Origin: Pomacea canaliculata | Lineage: Eukaryota > Mollusca > Gastropoda > Architaenioglossa > Ampullariidae | NCBI RefSeq assembly: GCF_003073045.1 | Contig: NC_037601.1 | Location: 21,736,150 to 21,800,149, forward strand | Direction of reading: 5' to 3' | Length of the DNA stretch: 64,000 nt | In this document: positions 12,401 through 25,762 of the stretch, one piece after another | How positions within the stretch are numbered: the stretch's first letter is position 1 | Layout of the letters: each line of letters begins with the position of its first letter | The notes under the pieces: generated by a model | Told to the model about the DNA's origin: nothing | What the model saw: the letters and a program-made list of their open reading frames with translations, nothing else | The model's database searches: none | Program-made: the position numbers and the translations under genes

Positions 12401-12577
12401 ATCTAGAACTTCTAAGCACGCAGGGAGAAAGAGAAAGTAGGGTATAAATCAACGGATGCGTGGGTTCTCTCCCGTTAACCCAGTCAACACACACAATCCA
12501 TATTTATTTTCTTTCAGTCAGAAGGCAGATTCGTACGTTGAAAGAGAAAACACAGGTACATTATATATCAGATGATA

Positions 12578-12583
12578 TTTAAT
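12578..12583 (-). terminator. Variant poly(A) signal ATTAAA, protease gene B
   Basis: ATTAAA on the minus strand, about 550 bases past the stop of protease B, in the same context as 398-403 of unit A. Confidence 0.4.
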
Positions 12584-13131
12584 GCTTTAAAACTCACACC
12601 AAAAAAGAAAAACCACTGTTATGGTACAGAGCTGCCCACCAGCGACGCTCACTTGGAGCCTACCTGAACAAGCCGAGTTGTCTGTTCTTGGGGAACCACC
12701 TAATTTCAGTAGCAAAAATATCGTTTCGTAACACGAAAATATACGAAATAGGTATACCCAGAGCTTAAGATGCAAGCAGTCTCAAACAATGTACATTACT
12801 TGAAGAAGCTATGCAATTCAGTATGTAAGACCTAATCTTTCTTAATTTCAGTTGAATGAGGAAGGCGATGAAACTCCTGTTGTCATTCACTTCTGGTGAC
12901 CTAAGAGAAGTTTTCTAGTGGCATTACATGGGTATCTGTGTGTCTTCTGTCCCTATCCTCTTTGACTCTTGACTGCAACATGCTCTAATACGACTCTGGG
13001 CATTTTATACAAGCGTATCACTTGAGACTGTCAAATGATGTAGCGAAATATAGACAAAAGTATGCTAGTTAGCTGTTCTAATATCGCCATAAAGGAGTGT
13101 TCTTGACGGATCGCCTTGGTGAGTGGCTCTT

Positions 13132-16100
13132 CTAGCGGAGTTGACTGACTGCAGCATAGATCCAGTCGACGAACCTAACTATGTAAGTATAGAAGCCAGG
13201 TTGACCAGGCTGGCCGCAGCCAAATCCACTGGACACAATGCCATACAAGTAGTGGGTCTCTTGTGGAGTGTTGAGCGTGCACGTTAGTGGACTGCCAGAG
13301 TCACCCTGCAAAAGAACCAAATGTCCAGAAAGATCTTTGATCGACGCTGCATGTAGGTGGCTCATTTTCCCCAGATCGCTACACTTAAGAATATATTACT
13401 TTCTTAACAAAATACTTACAATTAAAATTTCTTGATCCTTCGTGTTCTCGGGATTTTTCTTTTTTGCACAAAGGAACACAGAGCTTTTTTTCTTTTATAT
13501 AATATTTATTATCGTTATTTTTTTCGTTTGTTCTTAACTATGTCTCCATCACTATCGTCTGCCATTACACAACAGGAAAAGGATGTTAAAAATTTGAAGT
13601 GAGCATGCGAAGTACGATCAAAGTATTCATTAGAGCTAACAATGATGGCCGCCTCCAACATAGATAGTGATCTCTTAAAATCGCTGAGTGGAGTTTTCGG
13701 CACATAGATAGTTCCACAAGCGTTTTGTATATCACTGATGAATTATTTTTAGAGATATATCTGTATTAGTGTGGTCAGATTTAAAGTATGACAAATGAAG
13801 ATTCTTTATTCTGTTCGCTTTTTACCGATATTTTAAAATGAAGTTGTTCACCCTTACTCGACATGCATCCTTGCCTCCTGCGGTACCGTTAGCTGCGCAG
13901 ATGACCCCCGGGGTCAGGTAAATACTAATATCGTAGGGGGTTGTGGCCTGGAATGTCTGGAGACACGCGTCAGCTGTGTATGTTTGGATCACATCAAACA
14001 TCAGTTGCTCAGCTACTGGGCCCGTGACTTCAACAAACGTAAAGCAAGACGAATGCGTTAGCGAGATAACACTTCACCAAGTCTGTTGATGATGCTTTCA
14101 GTGACAAGAACTTTGAGAATGAAAATAAAAACATTATCTTGTTAAACCTTTAAGTCTGCTGTGGTACCTGTTGATAATCTTCAACAAAGGCGTTTTCATT
14201 GTCTAAGCTTCTACATAAAGGGGCTTCCCCTTCAACCGTTTTCTGACAGTAAGCATTGACAAATATTCTCATAGGCAGCCTGATAAATCTGTCCTTTAGC
14301 TGTAAGCATTAATTAAATTGGTAAGCATTCTCACAGGCAAGGGTGCCGTATCCGGCCAGGAAGCAGGGCGACGGCAGGGCAGTGACTGAAGGAGGTAGAC
14401 ACGCCGGAGTCACGAAGGAGGTAAAGGTCAGCGGCCTCTCTAGCAGCAGGACCGCGATGTCGTTGACTGAAAGAAAAAAAAAAAAAACGCTCGTGAAACA
14501 CGCGACACGACCTGTGAACTAAATACTGGTGGATGGACAATACACGTGGTGTAGTAGAAACCATCGCACAGCAATCTCACCAGTCGTAATGTCATATAAA
14601 CTAAAACACAAATGGATTGACATGTACATCTTCATTTTTAAAATCAAAGATTTAAAGCCCTTTCAAAAAATGAAAACAACAAAAAATAGCATGGAATATT
14701 GGCGGAGGGCAAAAAATACAAAAACACAGCGGCAGGGCATCCCAAAATAGTCGATTCCGGTTAATCGGACCAACCGCTTATTCGAAATGAATCATGGAAC
14801 CGAAACAAATCCTGTTACGTAAACCTAATTTTGTTCGCTTATTTGGACCAAATTTCTCTGATGCCACTGTGCACGCACTCCCAGTCCTGACATGGCGACT
14901 AAAGACAGACTCACTCAGAAGATTCGGGTCGTAATTCTCGTGGCGCTTGCCGCCCACCACGCGAACCCTTTGTTCTGTGCGTTCCACCAGCGTCAGGTCC
15001 GTGAACAGCTTGCCAGCGATCACCTCCAAGCCACGGTCAGTGAGGAAGTTGTTCTCAACCTTCCTGCTCGGACCATAAGCAATAACCTATTTAAAAGTGG
15101 ACGGTAAACATAAACATACCTGCAATCCACACACACGCGCGCATACAAACGCGTAGACTTACGCATCCTCATATAGATAAGTTAGAGTTAGATATAGCCA
15201 TAGAAAATTTACACTTTTCCAAACTTATCTAAACTTAATAAACTGTTAGCCTCAGCAAACAAAAATGTTGTAAAGAACATGTGTTTATATCTTTGTATTC
15301 TTGAATTCATAATTATATTGCATCAACCGTGTACGCACATAAATATTTGTATTACATCGACTCTTAGGCACATACAGAAGCCATTTTATGTGAAGATAAA
15401 GAAGGGAATAAGACAGGGAGGACTGTACCCATTCAAACAGTGGCCAGCTGTAAGCACATGGGTCCTATCAATGATGACACAACCACACTGCTGCTCGCCG
15501 TCTCCTAGCAACATGCAGGCCCAAGGGAACTGTCCAGCCACCGCCTTGACTCCCGGAAGAATCCTGGGAATGGATTGCGATACCCTGCCACACGAGTAGC
15601 TGTCTGTAAAATGACAAGAAAATTGTGAACACCTTTGTGAACACTATTGCCAGCTGTTGAAGGAGTAAAAGCAAGGGAAAATGCGCTACATACTCAAGAC
15701 CTCATACATACAATGTGCATGATACAGGGACTCTCTGTCTCTCTCTTTCTGTGTGTGTTTCTCTTTCTTTAACCACAGACGTATATCTCTGGATTGTTTG
15801 CAAACGAATTTTGGCTTGTCAGAAGACTATAGAAGGCAGTGTGGACAACACTGCAAAAATAAAAGCTGGTAATACAAAAAGGTCGGCGAGTATAGCTGCA
15901 TCGTCACAAGTCAAGAGTCAACGAGTTCTTACCTGTCGGGCTTGGTGTAGTTGGTATTGGCATTGGTGTCGTTCTCGGCGCTGATGTAGTAGGCGGGAGA
16001 GTCATTATAACTGAAAAGATGACATTTAGTGATAGGTCAGTTTGGCTTGAATCAACCAATCATGTTCGATAAATGTGCTGCCGTATAAGAAGAAATAATC

Positions 16101-19100
16101 TTTCACGTGTAGAAAGGGATGGGTAAGACCTGCGTCAATGTGTTTTTGACAAGACCGTGACGATACCGACACACGACAACAAACTACAGACCAGCGATAA
16201 CAGATACTCTACATCTGGGCGGCTTTTTGTTAAAAAGGTTTTGAAGTACATGACACTTACCTGGTGTGCAGCACTCAGCCTTCAGGTAATTTACAATCAG
16301 CTGTGTTTGTGTGAACACACCGAATCTTGGATTCAGGCACTTTGTATTTTGTGGTATAAACATACACACTGAAACAACAAAATAGAAATGCAAATTCAGA
16401 ATAATCAGAATTCATTTACCACTGTTATTCTCATCGAGCTCATCGCCTCAAAATATTATTAGCTACTAATGCCTCCACCAGGGTTCTCATGGTTAGAGGG
16501 ATGGCATGAAATAGAGTGCAAATAGAAATTTTACTTATAATAAAAAAGCATGTACGTGTCATCATCATCATCGTCGTCGTCGTCATGATTATCATCCCCC
16601 TACACACCTCCATCATGCATACAAGTACGTATGGATACCACGATACTTTGTACGCGCGCCCGTGTGTGTGTGTTGAGAGATGACTTACAGGAGTCAAGTG
16701 CATGGGAAGTCTCGTTTGCTCGCTAACACCGTGTGAAAACAGCCTAAGCTGCTACCTTTCAACCTATGCAACTTTAAACCTCAGAATAGAACATAGAACA
16801 CAGAACATAGCCTGGAAGGTTTTATACGGCTACAGAACTTCTCGTGCGTGTGAGTACGACGAGAATTCGAGAAGATGACGCTACAGACCAAACAGACCTC
16901 CTTGCCAACCGTCCCCAGAACAAAGGCAGCAGCTCTGAATGCGCAACCAACAAAACTTCGCACGCGGTGTTTGGAAGACAGCCATTGCCATGCTTGTTCT
17001 TCGCTTGTTAATGCTCGTGCAAAGACAACCCACCCGCATTTGTGTTGACTCACTTGCCGGGTGCTGACAGCAGCTACTTTCCAACCTACAGCTGCCTCGC
17101 TTTTCTTTCGTGTGCCTTTGTAGAATTGTCAGGGGACGATGGAGGATTGTATAGGACTTAGAGCTGCTGTGAGGAACACGACTTTAGTGCAAGTCTTGCC
17201 GGCGTTATGTTGCAGTGAAAAGAAAAGAAGGAGTGAACCACTTTGACACAAGTAAATTCAGGCTTTCGAGCAAAACTACAAAATAGTGAAGCGGTATCAT
17301 GGAATTTCAGACAGTCCCGTAACTGGAAATTAAGCAGAATTAAAGCCGGAAAAATGTCGGGGAAAAATGTCATTTCTTGCAGTATCAGACATAAACGATT
17401 TGGTAATCAGACATTTAATCATATAGACCAGGGGTGGGCAATTAATTTTCCCAAGGGGCCTCATGAGAAATTGGGATGGTTTTAGAGGGCCGGACTAATA
17501 TAGTTAACTCAGTTTTACCCAATACTGTATATATACTGGTCCCGGTCAGAGACAGGAGGCGGGCCGGATCCGGCCCGCGGGCCGGCGTTTGCCCAGGTCT
17601 GATATAGACAGATGCTTCGTAGGAACATACATCATCTGAGGTATATTTGTGTTTGGACCACTAGAGGGCCTCAGGGCTTACTCGATGGTCTCAAATCCTG
17701 ATGGAGAAGGCAGCGATTAGTTACATCACCACCACCTGCCACTTGCGAAGGGGAGGCAATCATAAATCACCTAGTTCACCGCCTTAAAAGCTGCTTTACC
17801 TGAGTGATCCGAACTAAGCGGCAAGACCTTACGGAACTATAGATCATTGTGTACTAAGGGCCAATTAGATGAGAAGCTTATTTCGCGAACATCACACCTG
17901 AACCTGACCAGACACGAGCTGAATTTTTAGAATCAATTGTTGTTTACGTATCTGACTTGAAAAAAAACCATTTAATATGGTAGACTATGTGATAGCCTTA
18001 TTCTTTCTTGCAAACTAGTGTAAATCTTGACAAATGCTGACAAAAAATCCATATCCTTACCCAGTTGCTGCTTTAGCAAAGATGGGCACCTAGTTTATCA
18101 GTGGAGATAAAAAGTGAGGGTTGGACTCTTGCCATACAGTGGACTATTTACTATTTACTTTACTGTTTCTCTGGTTACTGTGCTAGTGAGCTCTGTGTAT
18201 CTCTTTCCATAGCTTATCTAAGAGTTAAGGGCGTGTTTGCTGGTTTAGACGATGTAGTTTGTAACCATTAAAAGTACAGTCTCAGACATAGGTTAATTTC
18301 TGCTTAGTGTAAACCCTTGAAAAAATTCAAATGTACCCCAAAGTACATTTTTAATCATTTAGCAAGAACAATCCTGCTTGGGGATACCTTTTCAGAAGAT
18401 GCTTCGCCTTTGTTTTCTTAAGTATTCAACTTTATTATTGGTATTACAGTCTAAGGCAACATTTGGAAAAAGTTTTCAAAAAAAGCACAATTTTGAAGGT
18501 AGGTTAGTACAGGCATAAATACATAATGCTAAGCTCTGTCATACTACAACTTTGTCACAGCGATACAATTAGAATACATGTAATTGTAATAAGCACCACA
18601 CAGGTATAATCCATCTTTACAAAACGTGAACTCTTCAACTCTAGACAAAGCTAGAAAATGCCTTTGATATTGAAGAAGATAAAGATCCTCTTCAGCCACC
18701 AAGGTAACAATGTGGTCAACACACTGACTAGAGTGATAGGTTTCCTGTGCACTTAAGTATTCTCAACTGAAAAAAAAATTGGCTCGGATAGTTTGCAATT
18801 CTCACATTAGATATTTTTTATTCTCTTTATAACCATCTGTGTAATTTAAGTTCCTAGAAAGAGAAGTTGCTGTTTATTTTCTTCGAATGTCTTATTTCAT
18901 CTATATAATTTATTTACCTTTTTTGTTATTGTCATTTAAAGCTTCTCCCCTTAAAGTTGAGCAGCTCCTGTCTTGTAGCCCGTTAGTTAATGATCATTGT
19001 AATCATGAATCATGCATATTGGTGCAACATTAGACTATCATATACTAGAGCTATTGTTAAGTATAACTTTTGCTTCTCACCACAGCAATGAGAACACCTA

Positions 19101-20524
19101 GGACCAAATCTCATATGTGACAACTGTTACCAGGGGAGATTTTTTGGGTACTCTAGTTTCCTTTCCCTCCCTCTCCAGTCAGAATAGCACAAGTAGAGGA
19201 AGTTTTCCTCCAAAGCAAATAAGCAATTTAGCTTCCGTCCGAAAACATTTTAAGTAAGAAAAGATCAATGTAGTAAAATGTGTTTATTGTATCTTCTTTA
19301 TTTGTATGCAGCGGGAAGTTTGCCTTAACAACGACAGAGGATGGATGCAATGTAAGTAGAAGTGTTTGCCAGCTGCACGAGACATTTCGGAGTGAAGCAG
19401 GTGGGAGTCCGGATTAAAAAGGGGTTGAAACGAATTAAAAATCGAAGAGAAGAGGGCAGAGAACTCATTCCAAACACCGGGGAAAAGGACAAGGTGCGAT
19501 CAAAGAGACCGCGCCGGGTATTGGGACGTTGAGTATGTCCGACTGTACCCAGGAGTGCTAGCAGCATGTCACATAAAGGGACTGAAGCCTGTGGTGTTTC
19601 GCAAGCTAGTATTTGATAGTTACAAATAATATTCTCTCAATGGACTCAAACGCACAAACTGCATTTTCGGATTAAGGAGAAATCTTCAGTCGTGCACTGT
19701 CCAATCATCGCAACAGTTAACTGCTTCCGTGTGAGACATATCACATGATATAGGTAGAATAGATGACAAATATCGTTTGACAGGTTGTTCTATTTCTTAT
19801 TATTATGAATATTTTTGAAAAATGTCCAAAAATTAGTCATTTATAGCATGGAAAATAAATTGTATGATACTAACAATTAGCAGTTGGTTTAACAGATGCA
19901 TGTCCCAGAGAAATGACATCGTAAAGAATTTTAATTTTAATTTTTTATTCAGCAGAAAATGAAAAAATTACTTCACATTAAAATTTTTATTGATAACATA
20001 CTTTTTTCTGTAAAACGTCTTTTTGACCAAGCTTACCCACTTATTAAAGAAAACATTTGCTTTCCGCTTGTCCTTTAATAAGAGTAATAATTATTGCCTT
20101 TTACTCTCAGGATGATCACGTTTTACTATCGCAGGTCTGTATGAAAAATTAGTAAACACTAGAAGTGTGAGAAAAGAAAAAGGACAAGGAAGAACATAAA
20201 AGTAAAAAGAGAGAAAGCAGTTATCGGACGAAACAGAACGATGAGAGAAAAGGGGGAGCACTGTTACTTACACTTAGATAATCTCCCTTGTTGTCGCAGA
20301 CGCAGTAGATAGGTTTCGAGTGCCGAGGGATTTCCGAGGAAAAAGTTGAAGTTGATGATGATGTACTGAGCGATCCCCTGACCGTAGTGCTCAATCAGCT
20401 GTGATGCAACTGTTGGTGAAGATATCTGAGCTCGTGCACCGTTTTCAGATGGCTGGAGCAACACCGCCAGCGCCAGAACCATGTGGACTAAGTTTATCTT
20501 CGAAGAAAGATTTCCACTAGACAT
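13132..20524 (-). CDS. Secreted trypsin-like serine protease, copy B (open reading throughout)
   Basis: Exons, 5' to 3': 20524-20272, 16368-16261, 16010-15933, 15603-15429, 15063-14915, 14466-14335, 14027-13858, 13305-13132. They total 1,239 bases (412 residues plus stop), with consistent splice phases. The layout matches copy A: signal peptide, unknown segment, four-cysteine CLIP-like module, Ser/Thr/Pro linker, trypsin-like domain. Landmarks are activation site R|ILPG, His in LTAGHC, Asp in NDIAVLLL, Ser in DACRGDSGSPL and the terminal VDWIYAAV helix. The S1-pocket Asp predicts Arg/Lys specificity. CGC replaces the usual CGG before the His exon end, giving an extra cysteine in both copies. 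Differences from copy A in exon 1 are largely silent in this frame, supporting selection on it. Its role (immune cascade, digestion or reproduction) cannot be told from sequence. Confidence 0.9.
16811..17180. other. Intronic block conserved between the two protease units (unit B)
   Basis: Counterpart of 5,770-6,160. High similarity starts near ATACGGCTACAGAACTTCTC and runs through the GAGGATTGTATAGGACTTAG motif. The minus-strand frame seen in unit A is disrupted here, which argues against coding. Confidence 0.45.
17429..17601. mobile_element. hAT-type MITE with perfect 8-base target duplication
   Basis: The 173-base element starts CAGGGGTGGGCAA and ends TTTGCCCAGGTCTG (imperfect inverted ends). 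It contains the GGCCGG/GGCCCGCGGGCC stretch common in short hAT elements, and ATATAGAC is duplicated on both sides (17,421-17,428 and 17,602-17,609). An exact 8-base duplication is the hAT signature and suggests a fairly recent insertion. It lies in the first intron of protease B and is absent from copy A. Confidence 0.9.
17610..20260. other. Long intron of protease B, no gene seen
   Basis: AT-rich intron sequence. Segments at about 18,630-18,740 and 18,960-19,030 match unit A. No shared open frame or recognisable domain. Confidence 0.6.
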
Positions 20525-21037
20525 TTTGAAAGATTTCTTGAAAGCAGATCTTTTACTGGTGTTCGGTCGAAGAATGAAAGCTAAAAGACAAAAAACATTT
20601 TGAAATGTAGCAAAGATAAAATAAAGTCAAGTTTAGATGACCGCAACACAGCAGTTAGAGTTTTCTCTTGCAATTCGACAATTAAGCTCTCTACACTACT
20701 CGAAAGAACAAATCGCGGAGAATGTGTAACGACTGTGTAGACACAGAGAAGGCTCGAACATCACAGCTTTTTACAAGGTGGCAACAGGTGAAAAGCTTTA
20801 CCTACGTTGACAAGGTGCAGCCTCTGTCGCTCGACTGTCTAGTTTCGTCGCAGACAGTTGTTTATAACCACAGGTGAAACAGATGACAAGTTGGTGGAAT
20901 GAAAAGGTAGTCGAGGAAGTAGCTGGAATTTTTCGGGAGACTGGACTATCTGTAGACCTGTTCCTGGCGTTCAGCAGCAGCAACCCTAATGTCCCTGCAT
21001 AACCACAGTGCAACAGGACAGTAAACCAACAGCTTAC

Positions 21038-21420
21038 CTGGCCAGGTGTAAATGGGTAGTTAGGCCCTCAAACGCGGGCACTCACCCGACCGTCAGCTGT
21101 CGTAAAATACCGTTTTCTCGGGCCGTGACGCTGTTTTACCCGACTCATCGTCAGGACAAACACATCGGTGAAAAGGGGGGAAACCCCCCAGCCAGTTCCT
21201 CTTGCTCGACACGAGCTGTGTCCCTTTCCTGTCCCTTTGCCTTACCCCCTTTGTGATTCAACTAGCCTTTGACACGCTGGATTTCGTACAAACACTGTTA
21301 AAAAAGCGATTAAAAATGTTCTGTAGAGCTGGTCTTGGTAACCCGATATTGTCGCACCCGTCTGCGAATCCTGCCACCTTCCGTCTCTTTCACCCACTTT
21401 CACTCACCTTTTAATGAACT
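21038..21420 (-). promoter_or_regulatory. Putative 5' UTR exon and promoter region of protease B
   Basis: Donor CAG|GTAAGC at 21,038 on the minus strand, with conserved upstream sequence matching 9,469-9,720 of unit A, including the CCCGAGAAAACGG stretch. Interpreted as a non-coding first exon shared by both copies. Confidence 0.4.
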
Positions 21421-23930
21421 GGTACTTCACAAAAGAACCCGGATGTCTTGAGACCAGGTAGGGGTCTAGGTAGCCAACCCATCCCTTGACTCGTTACTAG
21501 AATATTGATGACTACATCGGCTCCACCCAGTCGTGAGTGCTTTCAATTCCGTGAAGTCGTTGAAGACAGTACTACTGTAGATGACTTGTTCCTCCTCTTG
21601 TGGGGTCATGAGGTCTTGTAAACATCAATGTTCATCGTCTAACGTATTTTTAATGTATTAAACTCTCACCTTTATAGCCTAGGGTTGGGTAGATAGAGTT
21701 TTACTTTTTGCTTTAATACATTCAATCTGAAGGAGCCACACTGAAAATCTTTCACTTGGACTCATTATTCTCTCTCTTTCTCTCTCCGATAACTTTGTTC
21801 ATCCACTGGGAAATTAAAGTTGCTCTCTGTACGTGTAATATGTATGTTATGATTTTATATGAGCTTTACCTACTATGTATGTATTGACGCTACCTTTGTG
21901 GCCCTTGCAAACGTGTGACTGCTGTGTTTGCCAGCGTGGGGCCAGCCTGCATGCACGTGTTTTTAACAAGCCGCTGAGCAAATAACATTTCTGGCACGCT
22001 TTCTCGCTCTTCTGCTGTTCTTGCTAGCATTCAGCAAGAATGATTTGTTTTTCTAACCACTCGACAGAGTATCAAGCACTTCAGCTTACTCTGAGAGCGC
22101 TTCCGTCAATGTCGTCGTGAACTTTCCGACCTTCATTTCGTATTCTGGCCATCAGAAAAAAATGTTTTCACGGCTGTACAGCAGCTCGAAGCTGATAAAT
22201 ATCCGTGACAAACTTTTTGATTAGTTATTCTATTAATTTAATTAAAATATGCTAGCAATTATTTAGTTTCGCACTGCAGTTATAAACAATCAAGAACAGG
22301 TGGAAATGAATCATCGGAGACTCCAGTATAAGATGGAGTGCAAAAGTACACTTCCGACAATCAATGTATACTTCCGACAATCAATGGCCTGTAACAGAAA
22401 TCGAAACTAACAAATTGTTCGTGCAACAATACTTGCTGTGTAGTTGTAGTCTCGTAAAGGCTATGTTTTGGGATATATAAAAAAACCTATTTTTTTAATA
22501 GTGACATTATTTACTCTCTTCCCCATCGCTACTCTTTCCTTCACAATTTGTCTGCGTCACTCTGTTACTTCTTCTAAACAAAATGCTGTATTTGTGAACA
22601 TGTTTGGCGAAAACTTGATATATAGAGAGACAGCCATGTAAAAGTTTGCTAAACATCTTCATACATTATGTGTAAGCAGGTAAGATGCTCCATTTATTCT
22701 ACCGTGCCATGAAGGAAGGTGATGCAGTAACTGACAAAGCTTTATAACAGTCTGTAACATAACTACCCATATGCAAGTGTAATTTGCGCTTTGATTGCTT
22801 GCAGTTTAAACATGTTATATGTGTTTGTGTGTGTGTGAGCGCACGCTTGCCTGTGCATTCATGTGCGCAGACGACTGTAACAGGATCCTGTATAGGTATC
22901 TTCCTCTTGCACTGCTGTTAGCCTATCGGCTGGTATTTGCCAGCCCACAATGTAAGAAAAGACCAGATGAGTCTCCCATCCTCTTAAGTACACTGCCGTT
23001 CTATGTCAATATTGTCTCGCAAGCTACAACTCGCTGCATCAGGAGAAGCACCTTGATAATAATGCATGTCAGCTTCATGCGAGAAAAGCAAAAATGTGTG
23101 CAAGTCTCCACATCGTTGTTCCTCTTGTGCCTTTCATCGTCATCACGAGTGGCCGGCCTTGAGCTGAGGAGTGCTTGAATCCTCACTGGCACTCGTTCAT
23201 CACAGCGCAGGGCAGTATCCTGAACTGATCAAATGTGCCTGATTTGAGTTCTTGTTCACTGAACCATGCACATATGGAGCTGATCAAGTGTTGTTAATGT
23301 ATATGTATCCTCCACCCTTTTTTTATTATTATTATTTTAATTAGCCTAGGCAGATGGATAAAATCCACGGTGTCCCAGCCAGATCTTCAAACGGTAAGAA
23401 TGTCTGCAACTGGATTCTCAAATAAGGTATTCTAATAAACAGCTTTCAGTATCAAACCCGGTCTTTCCCTAAAGCTTTCTGGAGCAAAGAAAATTACTCT
23501 TAATATCCGGGTGAAACCCTTTACTTCCTTGATGTTGTCCCTTTAGTGTCCCACACATGATTTTAATTAAGACAGTTGGCCAACATTGCAGTGTGTTACG
23601 ACTTGAGTGCGTTTAGGCAGACGATAAAGGGTCACTTCGTGAAGCAAACTTGGCCAGGTTCGCGACAAACCATCGCCTCCATTAAAACACTGCAGGGATG
23701 TGTGACTTCCTGAAGTAACATAATAGCTCACCATCAAAAAAAAAAAGGTCTGCAAGGGCGGAAAAAGAACCAGGTCTAGCCCTTATATTCCACACGCTGC
23801 AATGGGCAACGGTGTTCACTTGCTTTTGATCTACAGCCACGGCAAATACTGCGGAAAGCCCCCATGTCCATTTCCAATAATAAAAGCACGCATACCAGGA
23901 CCAGATCTCTGATTTTTCTCTCGCCAGCCT
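21421..23930. other. Upstream flank of protease B, no gene seen
   Basis: Contains the conserved distal end of the duplicated unit (22,880-23,190 and 23,390-23,600) and a small direct repeat of a 21-base motif at about 22,345-22,386. No coding exon can be supported. Confidence 0.5.
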
Positions 23931-23935
23931 GTCGG

Positions 23936-24152
23936 GTGCGAAGATGACGACACCGCGAAGCTCCCCACCCGAAAAACAAACTTTGATCAGCAGGCCATGC
24001 TGTTCCTCATCTTCGCGCAGAAGCTCTTTGGACACGATGAAGACTCCTCCCTTTCACCTTTATGCACCGCTGTTGACATTCTTACCTGTATCGACATGGC
24101 TGCTTGGGGACGCGGTCGAGCAGTTTCGGCTCGCAATGAATAAACTGGTGGA
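23936..24152 (+). CDS. Candidate exon of unrecognised gene (strand and frame uncertain)
   Basis: A GC-richer block with an acceptor-like pyrimidine tract (GATTTTTCTCTCGCCAG) just before it. After that acceptor one plus frame is open to a TAA at about 24,150; it contains TNFDQQAMLFLIFAQKLFG and three cysteines. A minus-strand frame over 23,682-24,035 is also open, and a good minus donor (ATACAG|GTAAGA) lies near 24,088, so the real exon could be on either strand. No family recognised. Base composition differs from its flanks, which is the main reason for listing it. Confidence 0.25.
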
Positions 24153-25582
24153 TTGAATCATGCTGGTTTGTTCACAACCTGCTCCCAAAGTGTAGGTCTA
24201 CTTTTACGGAATAGTCATCGACCAAGCTGTGGGAATAAAGAAAAAAAAGGATAGGAATTTTCTTTGAATGCATTCTAAGAGACCACTACCATTTCGGTCA
24301 ACACAGCCACTAGCACTGGACACTCGGCGGTTGCTAGTTTACTTGAGAATGGCAGCAGCTCTTCATACAAGAAGGTGGAGTTAGGACGCTAGAGGTCAAA
24401 GAGCAAAGAATTTAGAATATGTCACCTAACACTGTTCCCGAGTAAAATTTCCAAAATCTAATATATATGCACTCAGGCTTTACTAAATAAATGCAGAAAA
24501 AACACTTGTAAGACCTGGGACACATACATTATGCAGTAAACAAGCGATTGAAAATAAATATTATTACAGCAACGACACCCAATCCTTTAGCATATCTAAT
24601 GATTTTTTTATGTTTATATAGACTTCACGCCCACATACATATACATAGTCAGGGTACCAGACGCTGTACGGGATTGATTAAAAAAATAATTTTGTGCTAT
24701 ACAGATGTCTCTTACAGCCGCTTCACATCGCCACACTTTCTTTTGAAGAATCACAATCAACTTGTTTATCCCAATTTCTTTCTCAAAATCTTTCAAATGT
24801 ACTTCATTGTCAACAAGCTTTTACGATTGAGTAATTGACAGCTGTAGCATCAGTGTAGTAAAAGATTGAAATACTTGATAAAAATGTGAGCTAGTACTCC
24901 TGCTGTTTCAATGTGGCTGTTTGTCTGATGTCTGAAAAGTTTGATAAAAGTAATCGCTCTTTGGCTCTGATACAGCAGACCTTCATAACAACCGGATGGC
25001 GCTCAAGAAAAAAAAGTGACGATTCTAATTTGTTTTGAAATAAGAACCATTCTTTGAACATCGTTCTTCTGAGAACAGCATCCGCATACTTTGCGGAATA
25101 GGATCTGAGTGCTGCGTTACTGAAAAACTCGAGAACACATCACCGTTTAATGACCATTGTGGTTGTAGTTCCCTCCACACAGGTAGCACTTACTAAGAAA
25201 AATCGCTTGTACTTTACATTCTTTTTAAAAAATGTTTGGCCTAATCTCAACTAAAGCATAAAACTGGCTTAAGAAAAGTAAAAGAAAAGCAAATAATCCG
25301 AAAAGAGAGAAATGAAACATGTTAAGGGCTTTTTTGGAGAGCCTGTAAGAAAACTGTGATCTCTTGACGGTATGTGAGATAATGCAAACAATGCACACAC
25401 ACCTCCCTTACTGTCCTCGCATGACATCACTAGTTAAGTATTCGCTTAGGATGAGTGTATTTGCTTCTGCCACAATTTTCTAGCCTCCGTGCCGGATTAA
25501 AAAGTGTAACTTGTAAATATTTGATAGAGTCCTTCTTGTGAAGTGCCGGCTGTTTCAACGAGCATCTTGTCTTTGTTGCAGG

Positions 25583-25762
25583 TCAGCCGGATGTCGTCAC
25601 GGGCAAGAGTTGCAAGCGGAGCAGGTGGTTTGGACAGGGATGCCCTCTGGAAGGGAGTACAAGGACTGGCCAAGAAACATGTCCCAGCCGCCATTCTCCT
25701 GGACTCTGCTGCAAAACTAGGCAATCAACAACGGCCTTCAACATTTGTTTTTATGATTTGAA
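25583..25762 (+). CDS. Candidate exon of unrecognised gene (frame uncertain)
   Basis: A GC-rich 150-base island in AT-rich DNA with a convincing plus-strand acceptor (CTTGTCTTTGTTGCAG). All three plus frames stay open for some distance. One reads DALWKGVQGLAKKHVPAAIL and ends at 25,759-25,761; another is cysteine-rich. It may belong with the candidate exon at 23.9-24.2 kb, but no phase-consistent join with a strong donor was found. Confidence 0.25.

Larger units (their letters stand above)
12350..23600. repeat. Tandem segmental duplication, unit B
   Basis: Second copy of the segment described at 1-12,330, in the same orientation. It holds an open version of the protease gene. It lacks the LINE and the pogo/Tigger MITE of unit A and has its own hAT MITE at 17,429-17,601. 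Confidence 0.85.
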
